64,000 nucleotides of DNA. Source: Tubiluchus corallicola. Its lineage: Eukaryota; Priapulida; Priapulimorpha; Priapulimorphida; Tubiluchidae. Where the stretch lies: the NCBI GenBank assembly GCA_030141605.1, contig JAQGDQ010000107.1:183501-247500 (forward strand), in the 5' to 3' direction. The position numbers were made by a program, and so were the translations under genes. Shown here piece after piece: positions 16,079-29,564 of the stretch. Position 1 is the stretch's first letter, and each line of letters opens with the position of its first letter. The notes under the pieces were generated by a model. That model saw nothing but the letters and a program-made list of their open reading frames with translations. It was not told the origin of the DNA and made no database searches.

Positions 16079-19000
16079 ACCATCGTCGTCATCATCGTAA
16101 TTATCACTGTTACCCTAGTTTCATTATAATCATTGCAGCAAACGCCACTGCCATCACTAAATTCCGCTTCACTGTGTCCTTTGCTGCTGTCAGTAAAAAC
16201 GTCACCACAATGACTAAAACGTGTTGCAGGTAATTTGGTTTTACATATAAGATGTCTAACAAGTTTGGATTTTCAACATCTATCTACGAATGATGCACAC
16301 TAGGAGGTATTTTATTAGAATTATGTAAAATTTTTGAATTTCGAACGAAACGTCACTTAACTGCGCATTCTAATACATTTTTGGACTTAGATTTTTTTTG
16401 GCTTATGTAGACTTGTTGTAGTGTCACTCAAGAATAATGACAACAAAGGCCGTGCCAATGACAGCTGATGATTACTGTCACCAGGCGGCGTTTCAATGAA
16501 GATTTGCGCAAATCAGCGGCAAAAGCAGAATTGTTATAGGGACAGAATTTCAGAAAACTGTGACATAAAATGACGTCAAAATTTATAAAAAGGCAGTTGA
16601 AATAGAATTTTAGAAACAACAGCAACACCAACAATAACAGCTACTTCATCAGCCTGTCTGGTACATCACCCAGATTGAATATTTCTAGTACAAAAGCGAG
16701 TTAGACATTGGCAATACGTTCGTACTTAATCACAAATTCCAGAATATTACAGCAACAGCAACAACGGCAGTAACAGCAAAAAACAACAGGAACAGGAGCA
16801 GCAAAAGTAGGGCAGCAGCAGCAGCAGCAGCAGCAGCAACTGCTGTGCCAACATCAACAACCATGAAGTCAACATTTAATACTATACATAGATAACAATG
16901 ATCATTCATCTTTACATTTGAATCTGACTTTCACTCAAATTACAGACTTGCAGTATAATTATTTTCCCCATTGTGCTTCTGTGAGAATGACCTTTATTAT
17001 GATTTTTAGTTCTACTACTGACAATTCTTTTAATCACTGCCATGCCTCAGGTGTCATGATTAAACGATGACTCGCTCGCTTTACCATACAATCAAGTCTG
17101 TCACAGAAACGTGATCTTTTACACAAGTGTGGTAATTTAAAATAATCAGTGCGTTCAGATGAAAGTATTAAACTCCAGGTGTAGGGTTGATGAAAGGAGA
17201 GTGAAACAAAGCGTTATAATATTGTGAACATCGTGTAGTAAATCGTACTGAATGCAGCTGACATTCTAGCTGCCGTTGGTGTTAAAAATTTAAACAGCAA
17301 AATTAAAAATGGTGGCTGAATAAGGTCATGGGGCGTTAGTGGCAATGATAGTGTTGTTGGCGTTGATGTTTGTGTTAGTTGCGGTGCCACATGGTAGTGA
17401 ATATTGATTATGATGGTGGTGATGACAACGATGGCGACGACGACGACGACGATGATAATTTTAGTATATATTGGAACTTACAGTGTGACTACAACCGACG
17501 AGTATTGACAACTGACTGCTTTGTGGACGTTTGGTTAAGCGACGTATCGACTCTTCAGCTAGTTTTTTTTTGTTTTGCAAAATACGGTCACGTCTCTGAA
17601 TTCAAATGAGATCTGCATCAGAAGCGTCTGAGCTTCACAAAAATGATAATTCTATTTCTATGCTTGTCTACAGTACACACACACACACAGAGGAGCAAAA
17701 ACTTTAATGGTTCCCAGTTTATTTCACTTACACGTGCCTAGAAGTATATACAGCTCAGTTGCTCATTGTCCCAATGGTTGACTATATTTTTACAGCAAAC
17801 TGTAAATTTAAATTTACAAATCCCTGATGCATGATGGCATTAGTAGAAATAATCTACGAGTGTCGTAGCACTCTCCAGTGGGGACCTACTTTAGTTGGTT
17901 AACCTGTACGTTTATAAAACATATTTAGATTTAGATTAATTTATTCATCAATTTAGCACAATACAAAAGTTATACAATTACAAATTAACATTGCATTGCA
18001 GTGCTATGAGCGTAGTAGAAGAAATTAACTTATGAGCTAAGCTCAACATGGACAAGACTTAATTAATGACCTAAACAATAACAAACAAAGACGATATTAT
18101 ATTATATATATATGATATTATAAAATATCATTTAATAGTATTTTATAATAATAACTATTAGCACCTTTCAGTATAACCTGCCAAGATTACTTCTATTGCA
18201 CTTTTAAGTATGTGTACAATACTTTTCTGACCTACGTTATAATAGGTCTTTCTTTTATGGATGACTTTGATGTGCGCAATGATTACTACCCTGTTATTCT
18301 TACCTTTAGGTTTCATTATAGCTATGCATACACGGTGTATAAAGCGTTAGTTTTAGTATAATAGCTATTGCAAGTCATCACAATAGCTATTGTTGCTATA
18401 AATTTTTGGAGTACCAAAAAACAGTGGAAAAGCCTGTTTATGTTAAACAGCATAACTTAAGCAAAACAAAACAGCTCAGTTCAACAAAAAGCTAATATTG
18501 ACCAAATACCATTCTGTCGTGGAATCAACTCGTCTTGATTTTTATTGGAAAATTTTCGTTTCACAATAATTTCTGGCGTATGAAGAGACTTGATTTCGTT
18601 ACCATTCCTCACGCAATTTAATTTTCTTCAGGTAATTCAGTTTTCTGTCAAACAGTATCCACCAATCTTGCTGAATTTAGAATCGAGCTTCTTTTGTCCA
18701 CGCTCTTTGGTTGTAGCTTGAAGCCAACGAAGATCCTGAGTAATTTATTGCTACTTTTAGAAACTTGAAATCCTGCTTAAATTACACGAAAATTACAAAA
18801 CTGACTTTTTAGACACCTTGTATAAAATTTTGCAGTGACCCATTTATGTGGGCGAATTTTGCGTTTTAAATAGCTACTATAAAAAGCTATTACATATAGC
18901 TCAGCACTGCTAGTTCAGCTATTTTTGGCAAAACGCAAATTTTTTTGCTTCTTATTACTGCATTCGCTCGCATAGGTTTTATAAAGCAGGCAAGAAAGCA

Positions 19001-22000
19001 ATAAACTGAAACATAGCATGAACAAATGAACCGGGGGCTTAGTGATAATTTAGTTACAACGAGCAACCAGCCAAGAGGGCACGTAAGTTGTATAAGATCG
19101 TAAGTTAACTGACTGTATTTAAGGCTTTGAAGTCAATCCATCACCTGACAAACACCTACTTACCGTACAGGGGCATCTGTTCCCAATTATTTTTGTGCTC
19201 CGTACTGCGAATGCCTTACATCTTGCGATCACCAATAGAGACATCCTTTGCTGCTTATTAGTATCATATATTTAATTTTGGTGTAATTAGCTGATAATTT
19301 GTATGCTTCTATCCAGTTAGCTCTCTGTTATTGTGATGTTGGAACTGAAATGAATTAGTGGATGGATTTGATTAAGGGGTCTGTCATCAGCAAAAAGATA
19401 TGTACTGAAATCAGTAATAAGAAAGAGATCATTGATGTAGCTAAGAAAAAGCAGTTGTCCTACAGTGGATCCTTGTGGTACACCTCCGTTTGTATCCTGC
19501 GTATTAAGTGTGATATACTTTAAAATGTGGTTATTTTACATCTTTTTAAAATTGTGATGGTGCAAAAACACACAGCCTGCACCATAGTTAAATATCTGTC
19601 ACAAAGCCCCTACAAGTTTTTCAGAACATGCTACAATTTTTCGCATTTTAATCTAGATGTTGTGGCTCGCACCTGTTTCGTGCTTATGTGCTTTCTATTG
19701 CTTTGGTTTGCATTCCTTTTTTCTACCCTCGGTTTTTATTGCTGTTCGACGTGCGTTTGTGGATGGCTCCAGATTTTTTTTATTTTACCTGGACAATGAG
19801 ATTATGGTTGTACACCGTCTGCAAGTTACCGCTTTCTGCTGCAATGGGTACGTTTGGTTGTTATTTATACATGTATAGCACTGGCACTGCATTATATATT
19901 ACGAATAATAAGCATGCCTTTACCACATTTTTAAATTAGTGCATGAAAATGCTTCTCATACTTTGTAGCAGCGGCTATTGCATGCAGGATCCAGCACTAA
20001 TGTATACGTATTCCACAAAATACGTATGTTACATTTTTAATTACAGTATTATCTTATATTACGATTGCAGATGGCATTTTTGAAACAGCTAATTACAAGC
20101 TAAAATGTATTGCCCAAAATAAATATTACTGAGCGCGTTACTTCGGCGCTCGCTTAAGTGATTCCAAGGGGATATTTATCCTAGATTGCCGCTGGCGGCT
20201 GTATTCGCTTTCTATAGGAGTTGTCTTCGTTCTTGTTCGTCAATCTATCGACTTACGACAAGTTCAAACCAAAAATATCTCGGCATGATGTGAACTGTGC
20301 AACTTTACCCCTTTACCAATATGTGTAGTTTGAGAGCACCATAAATGATGTTGCTTTCTGTAGTGTCTAAACGTCTGAAAGGCTCCGATGACGATGACGA
20401 TGATGATGACAATGACGACAACAACGTGACCATAGCAACAACTACAAAAACGAAAAAATAGAACACTGATCGTGGTGAACATAAATTCCTAAGGCCCACT
20501 TCACACTGAGGACGCAAGGAAAATGACGCTTTCAAAAACACAATTGTAACAATGTTGGCTACATCATGATACTTAGACTAAAAGTAAATATATTATGAAA
20601 AAGCTTTATAAGTATAACTAAGTACACATATTGACGTTTCTTTTAGGCAAAAATAATATTTATGTTGTACATTTTTAAATAGGCTACCATTCCTAAAAAA
20701 AGTGAATTCAGTTTAAAACGTTCATAGGCCAATGTTTTTGTAAAAATCAAAAATTTGAACGTTTTACTCAGAATGCAGAAAATTAAACAAAACCTGGTTT
20801 TGGTTTCGTTTTTTCTTAAACTACGGGGTTAACTTGCCACACAAATGGTCCACTCGTGCTGCGATTGCTATCCGTACTGTTTTCACGAATCCCAAACTTT
20901 TTTATCTGATTTCCACATGAGACGTCTGTATGAAATGCGCCATAAAAAACAATGTGTTCCATGAGGAATGCCCCAAGGAATGCTCCTCACTGTAAGGTGG
21001 GCCAAAGTTTCTCAGTTCTACCGAGTTCACTTTTAAATCAACGAAAATTACGCGATGACAGCAAGAACAGTACCTGTGTACCTGAAGACACCTGGTTCAA
21101 AGCCAGCTGAGACCTTCTTGCCTTTTGCCATTTTACCAAGAGTATTTTATTTTTTATACCGTTCTGCACCTTGTGACTCATTACGAAGTTAACCTGCTAG
21201 GATGAGGTTGGACTGAATCGGCTGGGGCTGCATCTCACTGCACTCAAATCGTCTAGTCTTCGAACGTAAACATCCACAGTTCGTATGGCCAATGAAACCG
21301 CCAAGAGAGAGTATGGAACACAAGCGGTCACAAGTGATTGATTCATCTGCCTGGCGTGGCTTAGCCTTGCTCGCGAAGTACACGCCGTGGCCACTCGGCT
21401 GTTCTGCTTCCCTCATCTCAGAACAACCAACTCAGTGAAAATCACCGGTTGTTTCAAGAAAAATATTTGGACGACTGGGAATCACTGACCGCAGCATCAC
21501 CATTCTGTGGACTCACTCTGTAATTGTGTCGTCACACCGCGTAAACTTTTCCTCATAATTTATTTCCGCTGCTTCAGACTGATAAGTGAATTAGAAAAGG
21601 CACACCGCTGAAGCATCAAACAAGCGTAATGGATTTCGATCTGCACTTTTCAACAGACGTAAGAAACGCTGAAGTTTACTAAATCTCGAATAAAGGAAAT
21701 GCTCGGGGCTGCTGTGACCATAACAATACATGTTATTAGTGACAGTTTGTGTAAGAAAGTTGCTGCCTGCTAAAGCTAAGCATATTTCATCATTCGTCTT
21801 TACCTTTAGGCTTATTTTCTTTAAAGAAATGACAAGTCACTTAGCATGTTGGGTTTATTTTACTGCTATCACCTAAATGTAGAAAAATATAAGAAGTAAA
21901 ATTGCAAAAATTGTCTATAAAGCATAAAGTTAATTTTTACTTTCGCTTTATTTGAAATTTTCCGGCGCGGTGGTTGCCACCGTTCACTTGAAATTGTGGC

Positions 22001-22360
22001 GTAACTGGTGGACTTCGTGACTTTTCGTAAGCGCATCGTAAGTTTCCGTAAGCACGCGCTGCATAAACTAATTCAAGCTTCTGCAGCATACCTAATGTTC
22101 GAACAAAAATATCAAAAAATTAGCTGTATAATTTTTTATGAAAACTTACAGTTTTGACGGCAAATAAGAGTGGGCTGCTTTTGATGAACGATGTCATTAG
22201 GGGAAGAACAGGCCTTAAAAATAGCAGCGCCCAACCGTGAAATGATCGCGATTTTAAGGAGATTTTACTAATTACACGAAGCACTTATAGCAATTTTATT
22301 ACTAAATCTTTCTAACATTTTTGAAATAAGCCCAACTTCCTAGAGGGCCTTGCTTTTCTT

Positions 22361-22362
<2 letters not shown>
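16079..22362. other. long non-coding block, no gene seen
   Basis: This is 6.3 kb without a supportable gene. It contains a short CAG run (16811-16837), a short CA run (17678), a possible - strand retroelement 3' end at 17.93-18.0 kb, and AT-rich palindromic stretches at 18.09-18.15 kb. A moderately GC-rich patch at 21.06-21.52 kb has overlapping frames on the - strand but no recognised domain. The hydrophobic frames at 19.53-19.94 kb have no GPCR or other family motif. Confidence 0.45.
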
Positions 22363-22434
<72 letters not shown>

Positions 22435-22471
22435 TATAATAATAATAATAATAGTAATAATAATAGTAATA

Positions 22472-22554
<83 letters not shown>

Positions 22555-22760
22555 CTTTATTTAAAGATGGTTTTAAACTCAATAGACAACACTAGGCGTT
22601 TATCAGCGGCTGTAAATAACAACTACAGCTACATTACAGAATCGTTAATCCACCCAGGCAGGTGCCACGTAAAAAGTGTTTGTATTACCCCACCGTAGTA
22701 TCGAACCCGCAACCTCCCAACAGAAAATACGCTTGTTGTCCAATAAACTAGCTATGAGTG
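22363..22760 (-). mobile_element. complete tRNA-derived SINE with AAT tail
   Basis: Read on the - strand it begins with a tRNA-like head (A-box-like TAGCTAGTTTATTGG near 22752, B box GGTTCGATACT near 22690). It continues through about 140 bp of unrelated body, reaches a polyadenylation-like AAATAAAG near 22560, and ends in a roughly 190-bp (ATT)n array at 22363-22555. Head, body and repeat tail in order make this the most complete SINE in the window. The expanded tail shows how the trinucleotide arrays here could arise from retroelement ends. Confidence 0.65.
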
Positions 22761-24493
22761 TTAAAGTTAAAACGACAAAAGCTTTTTTGACTGAGAAATT
22801 GTCAGAATTGTTCATATTTATGCTACTTATTCCATTAACCAACTGGGCATGCATTAACATACAATCATTGTGACTTTATAACATAATCAGTTGTATAGTT
22901 TTTACATCAGGTATAAGTTGGATACAAAAGTGTTTACTCAAGTTCTACTGCAAAAAGAGTTGTTATGCCTTTACATTTTGTATTATACCAAATAAACAGT
23001 TATCATCACTATGTGTAGCTGATTCATTTACTAACTGGCTACTACGACATCCGCAAATGATTATTTGCCATAATTTTTTCCTACTTTTCTCAGAATGGGC
23101 ACTTCTGGTTTTGACATCTACGGTATGCGTGATGGTTTTTCGCTTAATAAACACGTAATTTTCGTCACATCGTACTAACATAATGAAGATAAGTCATTAT
23201 CTCTAGCTGAACCGAGCACTTATCGTGCTGCAATGACGACCTAATTAATGGCTTCATTTTGAAGCTGCGAGAAATTAAACAGACCTCCAACGTTCAACGT
23301 CATATTAATTATTATGCGTTTCAGAACAACTATCGCATGCATGTCACGTGTCTGCATGTAAACTGCATGTAGGTGCAGTGGACTGCATGTCACCAACACA
23401 TTCTTGCAGTTCTAAGCGCCCGCAAATACAATTAATTTAAACACAAAAGCATGATTAACTGTGTTTAATTTTTTATTTGTGAGCAGGGAATTTACATGCC
23501 ATGATTTTTGTAAACTTGATGATGATAAGTCTGCAATTGTTAAATTGTGTGTTGTATTGCACAAAACGGAATTATTATGCCTTATAATAATAATAAGTGT
23601 TATTAGGTTTTAACAATTGAGAATTATTATAATACTGATAATTAACTGCTAGTGTTGGTCTGATTAATTGGTATAATTACTAATACAGAAAACTGCTAAT
23701 AATTAAATTATGCTAATTAATTAATATAATTAGTTTATTATATAGCAATGGTAATGTAGCAGTTATAGCAGCATTAGCTATAGTAATAGCAGTAGCTTGT
23801 ACAGTCAGTTAATAAGCCTTTTCGCAGTTCCAGCGATTGATGATGATCGTGGAAAGGTCAAAGGTTAAATGTACCAGACAACGCATTTGTGTTCACTTGA
23901 CCACACCTCGCAGTCCATGCTATTGGATTAGTAATTAATTCTAATTCATTTTCTCTTGTTCCCAAACAAGATCCCGCACAGACTATTGCACAGTTAAGTG
24001 AAGTCCACGAAAACACTGACGTTACTGAACTGGGCTTTACTTTACCCACATGTCACGTGACGATTGTAGATACGACGGGTTGCTGTGGTACACTTAACCT
24101 ACGACCTACAACAACTGCGCGTGCGCACAACGAAACTGTGAAAGCCTTATTATTGTGTAACTGACTGTTACAGTCGTAATGTAGTTGCCCAGTGCTTATA
24201 ATTACGACTAAAATAAATTTTACATTACATCGCATTGTGACAATTGCTTTTTGTTTTACATTTTTTTAAAACACATTAATTATTGTGAAGGTGCCTAACT
24301 GACTGATGTGATCAAAAACTATAAGCAACGACAATAGCTAATTAATTATTGTGGGTTTAACATTGTTTAGCATTGTTTAACATTAATTATGCTGATGTAG
24401 TGTTATAATTTATGTATAATTATGCATAATCGTTTTATGCATAATGATATTTTTGTTAGTTTATTATTATAACATGAGTGTTTTGTATTATAG
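22761..24493. other. no exon recognised upstream of the GPCR
   Basis: AT-rich sequence. I searched by eye for a TM1-TM2 GPCR exon (GN..V, N..F..NL..AD patterns) before the first receptor exon and did not find one. The short frames on the - strand (22963-23181, 23858-24049, 24053-24235) have no family features. Confidence 0.4.
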
Positions 24494-24593
24494 GTTATCA
24501 GTTCGGCATGATACCATGCAAGTTGGTGTCATGGCTTCAGGGTTTGTCGGTGGCGACATCTGTGTATACTTTGGTGGCAATTTCTCTTGATAG
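24494..24593 (+). CDS. NPFF/SIFamide-receptor-like GPCR A, TM3 exon
   Basis: This 100-nt exon lies between TATTATAG and AG|GTAAGCC. It starts with two bases of a split codon and encodes the first extracellular loop, the conserved Cys (MIPCKL) that pairs with loop 2, and TM3 up to VAISLDR. The exon ends after AG of the Arg codon in the DRY motif, so the intron splits the motif (phase 2). Introns at this place occur in several class A neuropeptide receptor genes. The exon is paralogous to 29465-29564, which has exactly the same length and phase. The exon or exons for the N-terminus, TM1 and TM2 were not found within 24.4 kb upstream. Confidence 0.88.
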
Positions 24594-24887
24594 GTAAGCC
24601 TGCAAAAGTGGCACTGACATTTGTAAATGTAGTCTTGCAAAGTAAGTTGCCGTCTTACAGGATTGAAAATAGTTTTATTGAATGAAGTCATCAGCAACAT
24701 CCAACTTAATGGTCAGACATTTTTTGTTAACTTTTTCAGTTTAGTCAGTGTTTGCTAACTGTAGTTACCTTCTATCTATTTCCTAGCCTGTCTCCGTTTT
24801 GTTAAAACCCCGCTATATCTGACATATGTTCAACTCCAATCAGCCAACAAGTTTCATATAACTTTGTCTTTATTGTTATTTTTCCAG

Positions 24888-25623
24888 ATACTTTGCCATT
24901 TGCCACCCAATGAAATTTCAGATGACATTGAGGACAGCTAGAAAAGCTTGTGCTGCCATCTGGATTTGCGCCGGGGCGTTTTTTATTCCATGGTTTGCTT
25001 TTTTCCAAATAACTGATAATCCGTCAGCAGATCGCCAAGTAATCATACGCTACTGCATGGAACAATGGCCGAACGGGTACGAACACGCGATGAAGTGGAA
25101 TTTGTTGTTCAATGTCTTCATCCTCTGCTATGTTGCCCCACTTTTAACAATCAGTTTTTGTTACATGAACATTTTCTTGGCTGTGTGGAAAAGAGATTTA
25201 ATCGGCGATGCTCGAGAGTATGAGAATATTGTCCGTCGCCAACGGATCCAAGTCATCAAAATGCTTCTGGTGGTAGTCTTGATTTTCGCCATTTCTTGGC
25301 TACCTTTGTACGCCATCTTCATCGGCTATTACTTCAACAGTTTTGATGACGTGGCACTAAGTTACGTCAATCACGCTGTTCCCGTCCTTCAGTGGGTTTC
25401 CACTGCAAATAGTTGTATTAATCCGTGCATCTATGCCTACTTAAACCGAAAATACAGGCAAGGGTTCAAAGCCATAGTGATGAGTGGGTCTTGTTGTAAG
25501 AAGCTGAAGTATCCTGGAGACAGGATAGGACACTATACCACATCTGCAGTAAATAGTCAGAGGATCGTTTCTGAACAGACCCATGTAGATTACTGTATGG
25601 CGACTTTGAAAGACGATGTGTGA
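24888..25623 (+). CDS. NPFF/SIFamide-receptor-like GPCR A, TM4-TM7 and tail
   Basis: The exon opens after TTTTTCCAG, restores the DRY motif (DRYFAICHPMKF) and runs 244 codons to a TGA at 25621. Visible are TM4 (ACAAIWICAGAFFIPWFAFF), the loop-2 Cys (IIRYCMEQW), TM5 with CYVAPLL, a third loop with VRRQRIQVIKM, TM6 with FAISWLPLY, and TM7 with NSCINPCIY, a standard NPxxY. A helix-8-like NRKYRQGF and a Cys pair (possible palmitoylation, SGSCCKK) follow. The K/R-rich entry to TM6 and the SWLPL motif resemble NPFF and SIFamide receptors, so a neuropeptide receptor at the plasma membrane is likely. The ligand cannot be named from sequence. The product as seen lacks TM1-TM2. Confidence 0.92.
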
Positions 25624-26196
25624 AGAAAATGAAGAGGAGTTTCTGAAAGCAGCTCCACATGTCGCTAGTGTCATTGATGGTTGTGCATGATGGCGTCTAC
25701 TTGGTACTTTTCTTACATGTGACGGAGCTGCTTTTTTGTTACCAGCAACAATAACAGAAGAGAAATTTACAAGAGAACGTTTTTCTGCACAATGTGCGGG
25801 CTAAGTGTGATGTGTTCGCTTTGTAACTCGAATGGTGACTAGTTTCCAAGATTACCAATACATCTGTTAAATTATTCCCAAATAGTGTACTTGTCATAAT
25901 CCTATTTGCAGATACTGGAATGTGAGCCGAATTTTGTGATGGTCTCTTGGTCATGAAGTGAATCACAGACTATTTGTATAAAACACGCTATATTACATTC
26001 ACAAGTTCAAAGATGTTATTGCACCAATTTTAAAGCAAATGAAACTTGTGCTATTGTCTTCACGATTGGAAAATTTTGTAGCGACAAGCATGTGACCAAA
26101 TATTGTCTTCTGATCTTGCCTAGGTTGAAGTTAGTTGACAATGAAAATGATTGTACACATTAGTGTAATGAGTATGGAATATAGAAGTGTACTTGT

Positions 26197-26202
26197 AATA
26201 AA
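26197..26202 (+). terminator. candidate poly(A) signal of GPCR A
   Basis: A canonical AATAAA lies 574 bp after the stop codon of receptor A. The sequence between has no coding features and is read as its 3' untranslated region. If transcripts end here, A and B are more likely separate genes or use alternative last exons. Confidence 0.45.
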
Positions 26203-27451
26203 TGAACTGATGGATTGAGCAGGCTTGTTTAGTAGCCTGTTTAGTTAACACTTGGCAGTATGAGCAATCTTTACGATGTTGTAGCTGCCTGTTATATTAC
26301 ACTATCTAATATAATGTGATGTTACCTTTGTGCAATATTTGAATGTTGTTATTAAGTTATCAGGTATCAGGGAAGATATAAATCACAATGGAGTTTGAAG
26401 CAATCTGAAAAATTATATTTTCAAGACCAGTGTATTTTTTGAGTTGCCCTCACTGTCTGATTTAGGTCTATGTTGATGTTAGTGGTATCATATGTTGTCA
26501 CTGTTTTTCATTGATTATGCTTAACGATATAATTTTTAGTCTGCTCTACGGGATGTGACCATGAGATAGTAAGAAATATTTCATGTGCATTCTCTATTCT
26601 AAAGTTGCAATACTTTCCAGCTTCTTTTGACTGAATCAGCTCTGCAGTTTGTCCGGATGTTGTACTTGGTTTTGGAATTGGCAACAAATGAATTAAAAAC
26701 CATTACTACATGGCTCTGTATCATTGTAGTTAGATCCTACACAAGACAGTAATAATATAGCTTGCAAAAAGTATTAAATCAAGTATGAACTAAACTTTCG
26801 TCATTATGAGTATCTTGGTCAATTGACTGCTGATATTATAAAATTAGGTTATAAAGTTATAAAATTATAAAGTTATTACCGTCTGCCATTTTTGGTTTTC
26901 TATCTTGCTGCAAATAGTGTCATCATTTTTTGATACACTTTCTTTACACTTAGTTTAAAATAAGGTATTGACATTTAAGGACGCATCATAAAGTTAAGTT
27001 GCCATTCCTAGAGACGTAGTTTTCTTACTAGGTGCCAATGATTGGAGAAACCGACAGAACGGTAGCTGATGTCATAGTTACTGCTTAACAGGTTTATTTC
27101 CCCAGTTTATTTCTTCTATGACAGCTCGTATAATTGTACCTTGCGATTGACTGTTCATTTATAAGTCACGCAGGACTGATACTGCTGAAAAGTCAACATC
27201 ACTAGAAATCACTTACATAAGTACCAGTATTTTTGTGGTACATTTAAGATCTATACTGTTTTATCATTAATGTGTCACATTTTTCTGGATTGGATTATTT
27301 TAACTGGCGAATCCTGACGTCATTGTTTATGAAGTGAAAGTTCATATTTGTGAAATATAAAAGTGAAACAGTATTAATCTCATATCTGTTATTATTGTTT
27401 TGTTTTCTCAGAAGTTAAGCGTGATTTTCTAAATTTTACACACGCTAGTGG
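26203..27451. other. no gene seen
   Basis: AT-rich sequence between the receptor A 3' region and the retroelement fragment. No TM1-TM2 exon for receptor B was recognised here. Confidence 0.4.
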
Positions 27452-27934
27452 TTACATGCTGCACCAGCACAAATGGTATATCTTTGGACTCTCTGATAAA
27501 TAAATTTGCTCAGCTGGTTGACTAGACAGGTTGGCAGTCATGGGGATTCTCAGGTATTTATACGTATCACTGACTCCCAGCATTGGAATAGGAGTCTGGC
27601 AGATCTTCCATGTGTGCTCTATTAACACTTTCATAGCCTTTCGCTGGTATGCCTTGACTAGCTTCATGGCTTTGCACTTGTTGGCGTTCAGTGTCATACC
27701 TCGTTTCGTGAAGAAGCCATTGGCTGTCTCCAACAAAACTCCCATGCCATGTTTCGAGGCTGAGATTAGGACTAGGTCATCGGTAAAACCAACTATAGCC
27801 ACTTGGTATTCGTCGATCCCATAGCCAAATCGAGAACCGACTTTCGAGATCAGTTCATCGATTACCAGGTTGAAAAGTAGATGGTTAGCTGATCTACTAA
27901 CCGATTGGCAGAGTCGATGATTTTCTGGTGACAC
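27452..27934 (-). pseudogene. R2-like reverse-transcriptase fragment
   Basis: A - strand fragment encodes LLFNLVIDELI, GFTDDLVLISASKHG (the FxDD catalytic motif, here FTDD), then TLNANKCKAM and TYKYLRI. This series matches the palm domain of R2/NeSL-type non-LTR retrotransposons. The upstream part, which should read like RQGDPLSP, is scrambled (RLCQSVSRSANH), and no N- or C-terminal domains are present. It is a dead, truncated insertion between the two receptor exon sets, most likely intronic or intergenic. Confidence 0.8.
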
Positions 27935-28719
27935 AGACTGACTTTCTGCTTGAACATTTAATTTTTTTCTTATCTATGACATATGCACAAGATTTTTGCC
28001 CCAAAGAATGGGAAGCCATTTATTCTTTCTTAATTCATCATTGTTTGCTGACAAAAGTTACAAAAAAGGACTTGTAGTGCGTCACTGGCGTTAACGTAAC
28101 AAAACTACTCAAGTTTCAATTCTTTGATAGAAGCGCCATCTTTTGTTCAATCTTAATTAATTTCAAATAATACACGGTGTTAATAGGAGGTGCAGGACAA
28201 ACACAGGTAAACAGTGAAACATTTTAGGCCGCAAACATTTGTAACTGCAGTAAGAAAACTCATCTCATGCATAAAATCATCGTAACTTTATCCATTATTA
28301 AATGCAAATTAATACAAAATAAAAAACAGTATATTTCTAGGCGAAAAGGGCGCTGTATTAACCTCAGATAGTATTGAGTCAGTCGGTTAGTCACAACAAT
28401 AATGAAATATGTAAATTATTTGTGTAGCGTTAAGTGAAAGTCATAACGCAGGGCGAATCTAGATCGATTTAGCTGACAAACAGAATTCAGGATGATGCCA
28501 CGACCTGAACTGTTTTGTGACTGACGAAATGAAGCGTGTTTTATTAGCAAATTATTATTGTACAGAATACAGTTCGTAAACATTATAGTAAAAAACATTC
28601 TTTGCTATAACATTACCATGTTAATCACATCATATCATATCATGAAATAAAATTACCAATGCGGTCACCGAAAACCTCATAATAAATTTTTTAACGAGAA
28701 TCAAAACGGTTTTTAAAGT

Positions 28720-29300
28720 ACAGTATGTCTCTAGGAACTTTCCATGATATGAAGTTACATTACTTCTGTATGCATCATTCTTATCTGTTTGAAAAACAAA
28801 TGTAACTAGACAAGAAATTTCTTAATAATTTTAAATGCTCGCGACAACTAGTGGAATGGCACTGCATCACCATCCCAGCGTGCACCACTGATTCACCAAA
28901 AACGTATTTTTAATCTTATTGATAATGTAAAGCAATTTATACTTTTGCTTAGTTAGCGAGGAGCGTGTTACAAATGCTCTGATTATTTTTTCGAACTTTA
29001 TGCGATGTTATCTAAATTTGTTTCAAACGACTGACATTACAATGACTGCGCCTAACGCGGGAGTTTAAATTTACGAGCTCTATACAGCGCTACTGTTAAC
29101 GTAAGCCCTGTATGCAATAAGACAGTATGTAAGCAATATGACCTTTCAAGACGATGTTTAAGCTTTATTTATGAAGAGTGTTCTCTTGTACTTTAATTTA
29201 CAATCAGCATGTAAGTGATATAAAATTTCAAGACGATTTTTTAAACTTTTGTTATGAAAAGTGTTTTCTTGCATTAGCTACTTTCAAATTTGAATAAAAT
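28720..29300 (-). repeat. foldback repeat, single arm plus centre (copy 2)
   Basis: A diverged copy of the left arm of the foldback element at 32.93-33.92 kb. Landmarks shared in order are CTTTCCA, TGTAACTAGA(C/A)AAG, GTGCACCACT / ATGCACCACT, AAAAACGTATTTTTAAT, TTTCAAAC followed by TGCGCCTAAC and CGCGGGAGTTTAAATTTAC. The sequence after 29130 resembles the loop part of the full copy. Confidence 0.7.
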
Positions 29301-29464
29301 ATATCTGTCGTCTTTGCATCACTGGCGCTTTCCTCGGCAGAAAACCACAAAACCTGAATACAGACAAAACAATTAGTAATGATAAATAAAAGATATAATT
29401 AGTACCTTACTAATACAGTAATAGATCTAAACTCTAGTTTGCTAGCACAAGCTTTCTTTTAAAG

Positions 29465-29564
29465 GTTATCCGTTCTCGGATGGGGCGTGCAAAACAGTTG
29501 TCTGGCTTCAAGCTGTTTCCGTTTCCTCTTCCGTGAACACACTGGCTACCATATCTGTAGAGAG
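29465..29564 (+). CDS. NPFF/SIFamide-receptor-like GPCR B, TM3 exon
   Basis: This 100-nt exon follows CTTTTAAAG and precedes AG|GTAAGCA. It encodes a first-loop segment starting YPFSDGACKTVVWLQ with the conserved Cys, then TM3 (VSVSSSVNTLATISVER). The split codon at each end matches exon A exactly, and WLQ..SV..SV.TL..IS.(D/E)R is shared. The motif here is ERY instead of DRY. No TM1-TM2 exon was recognised between receptor A and this exon (25.6-29.4 kb), which matters for whether A and B are one gene or two. Confidence 0.87.

Noticed and set aside
19527-19939. Hydrophobic + strand frames as the missing TM1-TM2 exon of the receptors
   Set aside because: They lack the GN..V and N..F..NL..AD signatures and are Phe/Cys-rich, as expected from T-rich DNA.
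21189-21416. Two overlapping - strand frames in a GC-richer patch
   Set aside because: No domain, splice context or agreement between frames; it could be an old coding remnant but nothing supports a call.
24802-25966. Frames on the - strand across the GPCR A exon
   Set aside because: They are shadows of the + strand coding exon and have no motifs of their own.
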